This document shows, piece by piece, positions 58,199-64,000 of a stretch of 64,000 nt of DNA. The stretch spans positions 1 to 64,000 of the forward strand of contig CAWBWL010000004.1 in NCBI GenBank assembly GCA_963792485.1. The letters are read 5' to 3'. Source of the stretch: JANOYJ01 sp963792485. GTDB taxonomy: Bacteria; Pseudomonadota; Alphaproteobacteria; Rhizobiales; Rhizobiaceae. A program made the translations under genes and the position numbers. The notes under the pieces are model-generated. The model did no database searches and was not told where the DNA came from. It was given only the letters and a program-made list of their open reading frames with translations. How positions within the stretch are numbered: the stretch's first letter is position 1; each line of letters begins with the position of its first letter.

Positions 58199-58609
58199 AT
58201 GCGGATGCCAACTCTTCTCACCGCCTTGATGACATCAGCGGCGTTTGCCGCGCCAGCGTTCGCCGATGGCAGCGGTCCGGTAAAGCCTCACCTTGTGCTG
58301 CAGCAGCTCGTCGATGGGCTTCCCACAGACACCAAGAGCGAAGTCCGAGTCTTCACCGCCACATTCAAGCCGGGAGACAAAACGCCGTATCACACGCATG
58401 GTTTCCCGGTGACGGTCTATGTGCTCGAGGGCGCTTTCACGCTCGAACTGAAGGACCAGGCGCCCATCGTGCTGAAAGCTGGCGAAGCCTTTGTCGAGCC
58501 GCCAAACACCGCGATGACAGGCTTCAACAAAAGCGCGTCCGAAATGACCAAGGTCGTGGTGTTCTATGTCAGCGCGCCGGGCCAGCCGTTTCTCGATCCG
58601 CTGAAGTGA
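58199..58609 (+). CDS. Secreted cupin-domain protein
   Basis: A 136-residue protein with signal peptide (MPTLLTALMTSAAFAAPAFA). The cupin core is FKPGDKTPYHTHGFPVTVYV, LEGAFTLELKDQAPIVLKAG and EAFVEPPNTAM, with His-x-His metal ligands. It probably binds a metal in the periplasm; the substrate is unknown. Divergent from the LysR gene. The start at 58199 rather than the earlier in-frame one gives the signal peptide. Confidence 0.82.
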   Translation: MRMPTLLTALMTSAAFAAPAFADGSGPVKPHLVLQQLVDGLPTDTKSEVRVFTATFKPGDKTPYHTHGFPVTVYVLEGAFTLELKDQAPIVLKAGEAFVEPPNTAMTGFNKSASEMTKVVVFYVSAPGQPFLDPLK

Positions 58610-58641
58610 GGCGGTGATCCGACACATTGGAAACAGCCATA

Positions 58642-58731
58642 ATGCGCAATCACCTAAGGATTGCAGCAGGCTTGGCGTTTTCAAGCCTGCTGGCGATGGC
58701 CGCGCCGGGAGGCGTGGACCCGGCGGATTGA
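58642..58731 (+). pseudogene. Signal-peptide-like open frame, 29 residues, probably truncated gene
   Basis: MRNHLRIAAGLAFSSLLAMA followed by APGGVDPAD and a stop. It reads as the beginning of a secreted protein, 32 bases after the cupin stop, but ends at once; the sequence beyond is the end of the convergent gene at 58748. Either a real small secreted peptide or the stub of a deleted gene. Confidence 0.35.
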
Positions 58732-58747
58732 GTATGAGCATATCGCA

Positions 58748-59503
58748 TCACGCGCCAGCAGCCACGCCTTCCACAAGTTCGGCAACAATCCGGTCTCGGC
58801 GAATGACGCCAGTAGGGCGTTGCTGGGCGTCAACGGAGATCAGAGACTTCAGGCCATCTTCATTCATGATGCGCAACGCGTCGGCATTCGACGTGCTTTC
58901 GCTGATATGGCGCGGGGAGGCAGAGACAAGCTCCCGCAATTTGGCAATATCACCCGCAAGCACGGCACCCACGAATTCGTTGCCGTAATGGTCATTTCCT
59001 AGAACTGCTTGTACGCGTGCGCCATCGGTCGAGGCGGCAAAAGTTCCATTCGGGTTTGTGAAGACAACCGAGAGATCAGGGTCAATTTTTCGCAAAGTGT
59101 GGATATAGTCCTCAATGGCGGGCGGAGCATAAAACGCAGCGGGCTCATTAAGCACGAAGGTCAAGGCTACTGGCTTGCCCGGCGTCAAGCCGCGCGCCCT
59201 GGAAATCAGCGCCTGCCGATTCTCCTTGCTGACAAATTCGAGGCTTTCAATTGTCGCTGCTGTCTTGACCGGAGCGGTTGCAATATCCTTGAACTTCGCC
59301 CCGAAACCACCGGGGCCGGAAAACTCTGAAATGCTTCCGGACGCGATGAGATAAAGCAGCACCGGCGCGAGCATGATGATGCCGAACGTCACGCCTAGAT
59401 CTATGCCCCAATAAGAAAACAGCACGGCAAGACCGATACCCGCGGCCATATAGGCGACCGCCAAGATTAGCGCGCTGCGATGCTTATCTGTTTGCATCTG
59501 CAC
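58748..59503 (-). CDS. Membrane protein with CBS-like C-terminus, unknown function
   Basis: A 251-residue protein. Two membrane helices (LILAVAYMAAGIGLAVLFSY, GVTFGIIMLAPVLLYLIASG), a soluble middle (LEFVSKENRQALISRARGLT, FYAPPAIEDYIHTLRKIDPD) and a C-terminal segment NADALRIMNEDGLKSLISVD, TGVIRRDRIVAELVEG that resembles half of a CBS pair. It starts 18 bases after the EAL gene stop on the same strand, so it ends that operon. I know no family name. Confidence 0.6.
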   Translation of the reverse strand: MQMQTDKHRSALILAVAYMAAGIGLAVLFSYWGIDLGVTFGIIMLAPVLLYLIASGSISEFSGPGGFGAKFKDIATAPVKTAATIESLEFVSKENRQALISRARGLTPGKPVALTFVLNEPAAFYAPPAIEDYIHTLRKIDPDLSVVFTNPNGTFAASTDGARVQAVLGNDHYGNEFVGAVLAGDIAKLRELVSASPRHISESTSNADALRIMNEDGLKSLISVDAQQRPTGVIRRDRIVAELVEGVAAGA

Positions 59504-59521
59504 TCTCTGCCCTCATCTGGC

Positions 59522-62413
59522 TCAAACCTTCTCGAAATTCTGCTCCTTCACCAGCCTCAGCGCCGTTTCGGCGTTGACCGGCTCGCCGAAGAGGAAACTC
59601 TGGACATATTCGCAGCCGAGCTCGCGCAGCTGGGTCACGTCCTTGTCGTTCGACACCCCTTCCGTAACGACCTCCAGCCCGAGATCATGCGCCATGGAAA
59701 CGATCGAGCGCAGGAGCACGTCACGCTTCGGATTGCCGTCCTTCACAAAGCTTTTGTCGACCTTGATGATGTCGAAAGGGAAGCGGCTGAGATAAGACAG
59801 AGACGAGTGGCCGGTGCCAAAGTCATCAAGCGACAGGCCGACGCCCAGCGACTTTACCTTGTTGAGGATGAACACCGCCTGCTCCGGATTTTCCATCACG
59901 GCAAACTCGGTCAGTTCCAGCTTGAACGTGCCGGGAATGAAACTCGACTTGTTGAGGATCGTGCGCAGATCATTGATGAGATCGCGGCGGATAATCTGGC
60001 GGCTGGAGAGATTGACCGACATGAACACCGGCAATCCGTTCAAAGCCTTCTGCCATTGCGAGAGCTTCTCTGCCCCTTGCGCCATGGCAAACTGGCCGAT
60101 CTGATCGATCAGATCGCAGCTTTCCGCAAGCGGTATGAATTCGGATGGCGGGATCGGGCCGCGCCTTGGGTGCTCCCAGCGCATCAGCGCTTCAAAGCCC
60201 GCGATCTTCATGTCAGACAGACGCACAATGGGCTGGAAGACCACGCTGAGCTCATTGCGCTCGACCGCCCGGCGCAAATCTGATTCCAGCTGCAGCTTGT
60301 CCGCGCCGACCGTCCTGAATGCGGGCCGGAACGGCTCGATGCGGTCGCCGCCAAGGCGCTTGGCCTGAAATACCGCAAGCTCGGCGTCCTTGATCAAATC
60401 TTCCGCCGTCGCCTGCGGCGTCGTCCAGGTGACGAGGCCGAGCGACGCGGTCAGGACGATTTCGCGCTTGGCAAACGTGATCGGCGCCTTGATCGCGGTT
60501 TTGACCGCTTCGGCAAAGGCTGCAATGCGGGCCGGGTCCTGTTCGGAAATGAGGATGAGGCCGAACTGGTCGCCGGACAGGCGCGAAAGCGTGTCCTGCG
60601 GCTTCAAAAGGCGGAATATCCGCCGGGCCAGGGTCAGCAAAATCGTGTCGCCCGCCGACATGCCAAGGCCGTCATTGACCTGTTTGAACCGGTCAATATC
60701 GATCACGAACACGGTCGGCCGGATTTTGTCCTGAGCCTTTGAAAAGGCGATGGCGCTTTCAAGCCGGTCGAGAAACAGGCGGCGGTTGGGAAGGCCGGTG
60801 AGGTTGTCATGCACCGCATCGTGCAAAAGCCGTTCCTCGCCCTTCTTCTGCTCGGTCACATCAACCATGGTCCCGACGCAGCGGATCACTTCGCCATCGG
60901 AGCCGATCACCGGCCGGGCCTTCAGCGTGAACCAATGATAGTGCCCGTCCCGCGCCCGCAGCCGGAAATCCTGGGCAATCCGCCCGCGGCGGTGTTCGAC
61001 GATGACATCAAGCGTTGTGCGGAAGCGGTCCCGGTCATCGTGATGCAGGAAGGGAAGCCAGACCCGCGCCGCGCCGTGCAGCGCATTTGGTTCAAGGCCG
61101 ATAGCTTCTCCGATATCGGGCCGGGTGAGGATTTTGTCGCGCGGCACATCCCAATCCCAGACCATGTCGCCGGAGCCGGCAATCGCCATTGCCTGCCGTT
61201 CAAGGTCGCTGAACAGACCTTGCTGCAGCGCGCCGCCCGCAAATGCGTGCTGCATCACCGTGAAGCCAATCAAGAGGACGATCAGCACCAGCCCGCCGCC
61301 CAGTGCAGGCTGGACAATGTCATTGTCGAGCCTGCCCGATACCGTAAGCCATCCGCCGGCGATCCACAGCAGAATCATGATGCCGGTCGGGATCAGCATG
61401 ATTGCGCGGTCAAACCCGCGCATCGCAAGGAACAGCATCAGCGCAATGCCAAAGCTCGCAGTTACGGCCAGCGAAATACGGGCAATGCCGGCGGCGACCG
61501 GGGGATCGTAAATGGCAACGCCAAACAGCAGAACCAGTCCGACAAGCCAGGCCAGCACACCATAGCTGAAATGGTCGTGCCAGCGGTTGAGGTTGAGATA
61601 GGCGTAGAGGAATACGACAAGCGTTGCGGCCAGCGCCACTTCGGTGCCGGCTCGCCACATCTGTTCATTTCCCGGCGCGATCTCGATGAGCTTCGACCAG
61701 AAGCCGAAATCGACACAGATATAGGCAAGCACGGCCCAGGCAAGCGCCGCAGTCGCGGGGAAAACCGCGGTGCCCTTGACCACGAACAATATGGTGAGAA
61801 AGAGCGCCAAAAGGCCGGAAATGCCCAGAACAATGCCGCGATAGAGCGTGTAGGCATTGACCGTGTCTTTATAAGCGTCAGGCGCCCAGAGGTAGATTTG
61901 CGGCAGTTTTGGCGTCGCCAGCGACGCGACAAACGTCACGACTGTTCCCGGATTGAGCGTCACGAGGAAAATATCGGCGTCAGGACTTTCCTGCTGATCG
62001 AGCGCAAAGCCTTCGCTCGGCGTGATGGACAGCATCCGTTTTGATCCCAGGTCAGGCCAGACAAAGCCTGATTTTGCCAAGCGGAAATGCGGCGCGACAA
62101 TCAGGCGGTCAATTTGCGCGTCGGTGTTGTTGGCAAGGGCGAAGACGGCCCAGTCGCCGCTGGTCCGCTCGGGATCGGACTCAACTTCGATGCGCCGCAC
62201 AATCCCGTCCGGCCCGGGCGCTGTCGAAACCGTCAGCTTCTCGCCCTGGTTGGAATACATTTCCACCGCGCGTGTGAGGTCCAGCGCCGTGTCTTCCTTG
62301 GTGATTTTGATCGGTTCAACCGCCGATGCGATGAGGGTCAGCAAGAGCCAAGCACAAGCGAGCGCGAGCACGCGCTGCGCTGTCTGCAAGGGCTGTTTCC
62401 CAAAAAACCTCAA
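59522..62413 (-). CDS. Membrane sensor with PAS, degenerate GGDEF and EAL domains
   Basis: 963 residues. Signal peptide (QRVLALACAWLLLTLIASAV), a periplasmic 7TMR-DISM-like beta domain (about 35-165), seven membrane helices (about 170-390), a PAS domain with PAC (MVWDWDVPRDKILTRP, RAVHDNLT-side at 530), GGDEF (about 540-690) with LSGDQF in place of GGDEF, so probably not a cyclase, and EAL (about 705-955) with FEALMRW, FKLELTEFAVM, LDDFGTGHSSLSYLSRF and IIKVDKSFVKDG, likely an active cyclic di-GMP phosphodiesterase. The TTG at 62413 is chosen because it overlaps the acetyltransferase stop (TTGA). Confidence 0.88.
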   Translation of the reverse strand: MRFFGKQPLQTAQRVLALACAWLLLTLIASAVEPIKITKEDTALDLTRAVEMYSNQGEKLTVSTAPGPDGIVRRIEVESDPERTSGDWAVFALANNTDAQIDRLIVAPHFRLAKSGFVWPDLGSKRMLSITPSEGFALDQQESPDADIFLVTLNPGTVVTFVASLATPKLPQIYLWAPDAYKDTVNAYTLYRGIVLGISGLLALFLTILFVVKGTAVFPATAALAWAVLAYICVDFGFWSKLIEIAPGNEQMWRAGTEVALAATLVVFLYAYLNLNRWHDHFSYGVLAWLVGLVLLFGVAIYDPPVAAGIARISLAVTASFGIALMLFLAMRGFDRAIMLIPTGIMILLWIAGGWLTVSGRLDNDIVQPALGGGLVLIVLLIGFTVMQHAFAGGALQQGLFSDLERQAMAIAGSGDMVWDWDVPRDKILTRPDIGEAIGLEPNALHGAARVWLPFLHHDDRDRFRTTLDVIVEHRRGRIAQDFRLRARDGHYHWFTLKARPVIGSDGEVIRCVGTMVDVTEQKKGEERLLHDAVHDNLTGLPNRRLFLDRLESAIAFSKAQDKIRPTVFVIDIDRFKQVNDGLGMSAGDTILLTLARRIFRLLKPQDTLSRLSGDQFGLILISEQDPARIAAFAEAVKTAIKAPITFAKREIVLTASLGLVTWTTPQATAEDLIKDAELAVFQAKRLGGDRIEPFRPAFRTVGADKLQLESDLRRAVERNELSVVFQPIVRLSDMKIAGFEALMRWEHPRRGPIPPSEFIPLAESCDLIDQIGQFAMAQGAEKLSQWQKALNGLPVFMSVNLSSRQIIRRDLINDLRTILNKSSFIPGTFKLELTEFAVMENPEQAVFILNKVKSLGVGLSLDDFGTGHSSLSYLSRFPFDIIKVDKSFVKDGNPKRDVLLRSIVSMAHDLGLEVVTEGVSNDKDVTQLRELGCEYVQSFLFGEPVNAETALRLVKEQNFEKV

Positions 62414-63012
62414 ACTCCACTCACCTTCGCACCCGCTTTCGTCGAGGCTGCATCGAAACACGAAAACAGCAGATGGTCGCGCCAGCGTCCGTTGATTTTC
62501 AGATAGGATCTCAAATGACCTTCAAGTTCAAATCCGGCATTTTTCAGCAGCCGGACCGAGCGTTCATTGTCAGGGATACAGGCCGCTTCCAAGCGGTGCA
62601 ATGCAAGGGTGCCAAATGCGTGATGTTTAATCACACTTACGGCGTCCGACATATAGCCTTTGCCGGCAAAGCGCGCGCCCATCCAATAGCCGATGACGCC
62701 ACATTGGGCCACGCCGCGGCGCAAATGACCGAGCGTGATGCCGCCTGCAAGCTGCATTCCGTCTTTCACGAATATGAAGAAGACATATCCAGAGCCGTCG
62801 CGCCGCTCCTTCCTGTAGCGCGCGAGCCGTTCCCGATAGGCGCTGCGGTCAAGTTCATCGCGCGCCCACAACGGCTCCCATGGCTCCAGAAAAGCCCGGC
62901 TCTCGCGCCGAAGCGCTGCCCATGCGGTGTAATCGCGCGCCACTGGCGGACGCAATATTACGCGCTCGCCTTCAAGCAGCGGCTCTGGCTTGGGGAAGAG
63001 TGAGAACGCCAT
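62410..63012 (-). CDS. GNAT acetyltransferase, RimJ-like
   Basis: A 200-residue protein. GERVILRPPVARDYTAWAAL, RRESRAFLEPWEPLWARDEL, GITLGHLRRGVAQCGVIGYW, MGARFAGKGYMSDAVSVIKH (acetyl-CoA loop) and LEAACIPDNERSVRLLKNAG, FELEGHLRSYLKINGRWRDH match ribosomal-protein-alanine N-acetyltransferases of the RimJ group. The start at 63012 fits the family; ATGs further upstream (63114, 63246) would add an unrelated segment. It lies between the M16 peptidase and EAL genes, an order familiar from rhizobia. Confidence 0.88.
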   Translation of the reverse strand: MAFSLFPKPEPLLEGERVILRPPVARDYTAWAALRRESRAFLEPWEPLWARDELDRSAYRERLARYRKERRDGSGYVFFIFVKDGMQLAGGITLGHLRRGVAQCGVIGYWMGARFAGKGYMSDAVSVIKHHAFGTLALHRLEAACIPDNERSVRLLKNAGFELEGHLRSYLKINGRWRDHLLFSCFDAASTKAGAKVSGV

Positions 63013-63194
63013 GGCTTGCGCTGCCAGTGCGGTTAGAACAGGATGATTTTGGATGGGAGCGATTGAAGCGGAGGGATCTTGTGACAAGGCCAGGGAGAGT
63101 TCCGAGAGACGCATTGAAATGCGTCCGAGGGACTTTTCGCCGGCCATGGCGCAAACGCACCTGCTGCAATGATTCCAGCCAAAAACATCCTGTT

Positions 63195-64000
63195 CTAGAC
63201 CGCTATCTTTTGCGGCACGGGCGCGCGCTCTGATAGGGCTGCGCAAATATCCTCATAGCTCATGAGCTTCGAGACCGGGCCGATGGCGGCAATTGTGGGA
63301 ACTGTGTCAATGAACAACCGCCGCGCCAAATCCTTCAGGCGCTCAACCGTGATCTTTGAAAGCCGGTCCATCAGTTCGTCGGTTGTCACTGTGCGTCCGA
63401 ACAGGATCATCTGACGGGCGATCTGGCCGGAACGGCTTGAGGCACTTTCAGCAGACATAAGCAGGCTTGCCCGATATTGCGCCCGCACCCTGTCAACCTC
63501 AGCCTCGGTCAAATCTTCGCTGACGCGGCGCAGTTCCGAAAGAATGAGCGGTACCAGCTTTTCGAGATCGTCCTGACCTGTAGCCGCGTGGACACCGAAC
63601 AGGCCCGTATCGGAAAAACCCCAATGGAACGCATATACCGAATAGCAAAGCCCGCGCTTCTCACGGACCTCCTGGAACAGGCGGGACGACATGCCCCCGC
63701 CCAAAATCATGGATAAAAGCTGCGAGGCGTAAAAATCGCGCACATGATAGGCCCGGCCCTCGAAGCCGATCAGAAACTGAGCATCCATCAGATCGCGGTG
63801 CTCGCGATAGTCGCCGCCGACATAATGCGCAGGCTCGGGCAATTTGCCGTCCGAGCGCGCGCGAAAGCTGCCAAGGCGCTTGTTGACCTCCGCGACCAAT
63901 TCCGCATGCAGCACGCCGCCGGCTGCCGAAACCACCATGCGGTCGGCGCTGTAATGCCGGTTGATAAACCCGTGCAGCTGCTTGCTTGTGAATCCCTGCA
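63195..64000 (-). CDS. M16 family zinc peptidase, C-terminal part (cut by the window edge)
   Basis: The last 268 or so residues of an M16B peptidase, the mitochondrial-processing-peptidase-like type. VVSAAGGVLHAELVAEVNKR, FEGRAYHVRDFYASQLLSMI, LGGGMSSRLFQEVREKRGLC, YSVYAFHWGFSDTGLFGVHA and SRSGQIARQMILFGR are typical, with GGGMSSRLFQEVREKRGL as the family's second conserved block. The HxxEH zinc motif lies in the missing N-terminal half. The 5' end is beyond 64000. It heads the cluster with the acetyltransferase and EAL genes. Confidence 0.9.
   Translation of the reverse strand, partial: QGFTSKQLHGFINRHYSADRMVVSAAGGVLHAELVAEVNKRLGSFRARSDGKLPEPAHYVGGDYREHRDLMDAQFLIGFEGRAYHVRDFYASQLLSMILGGGMSSRLFQEVREKRGLCYSVYAFHWGFSDTGLFGVHAATGQDDLEKLVPLILSELRRVSEDLTEAEVDRVRAQYRASLLMSAESASSRSGQIARQMILFGRTVTTDELMDRLSKITVERLKDLARRLFIDTVPTIAAIGPVSKLMSYEDICAALSERAPVPQKIAV

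Noticed and set aside
60809..62044. 411-codon open frame on the plus strand
   Set aside because: It is antisense to the EAL sensor gene, whose helices and domains are intact; no domain in this frame.
1..64000. CRISPR arrays, rRNA genes, insertion sequences
   Set aside because: I saw no regularly spaced repeats, no rRNA stretches and no transposase gene on either strand.

Overview
The window looks like one long contig from an alphaproteobacterium, most likely of the order Hyphomicrobiales (Rhizobiales). The support is gene content: a CcrM-type GANTC methyltransferase, the mutY / dciA / dsbA / smc block, pyruvate phosphate dikinase, a bifunctional cysNC, AlgH/YqgE, and an M16 peptidase followed by a RimJ-like acetyltransferase and an EAL protein. 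This placement is inferred from recognised families; no search was possible.

Layout. 1-1011 does not belong with the rest. It holds a frameshifted M48 peptidase piece and a tiny pqqA in GC-rich DNA, then the 3' half of a tRNA-His and the start of an algal plastid rps4 in AT-rich DNA, joined abruptly to a truncated RTX-type gene. 1.0-9.7 kb: RTX protein, a sugar transferase and UDP-glucuronate epimerase pair (surface polysaccharide), tRNA-Gln, an LprI-like protein, a His-rich EamA transporter, a convergent small-protein/XRE pair, and a TAXI solute-binding protein. 9.8-15.9 kb is the most distinctive accessory block: two paralogous DUF4123 adaptor genes, each with the same promoter placed almost on the start codon, each followed by a different small toxin candidate (a colicin E5-like RNase; an NHIPP-type nuclease candidate) and by candidate immunity genes including a GAD-like/DUF1851 protein. 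This resembles type VI secretion cargo cassettes without secretion genes nearby. 16-21 kb: methyltransferase, tetR-DUF4386-DUF4345 operon with a double operator, ParDE-type toxin-antitoxin pair, DUF4239 and AIM24 proteins.

21.2-34.1 kb: a decayed second copy of the small-protein/XRE pair, cysD-cysNC-cysQ for sulfate activation, a GSU2403-type nucleotidyltransferase-fold gene with a double inverted-repeat operator, an L,D-transpeptidase preceded by two overlapping micro-ORFs, a secreted HEAT-repeat protein with uncharacterised neighbours, and two phage or gene-transfer-agent virion-like genes. Many of these genes carry single-base frameshifts, concentrated in 21.3-24.4 and 28.2-34.1 kb, which looks like residual long-read indel error rather than biology. 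34.3-64 kb is intact: metallo-beta-lactamase fold hydrolase, ppdK, two c-di-GMP signalling proteins, smc with a small islet at its 3' end flanked by a 33-bp direct repeat, dsbA, dciA, mutY, a second GSU2403-type gene with its own double operator, ccrM, an RHH/PIN toxin-antitoxin pair, peroxiredoxin and a DsbD-domain protein, algH, a LysR/cupin divergent pair, and the M16-rimJ-EAL cluster running off the right edge.

Best candidates for something undescribed: the DUF4123 cassette pair with its shared KCTGDC linker motif, the matched double inverted repeats in front of both GSU2403-type genes, and the islet at the 3' end of smc.
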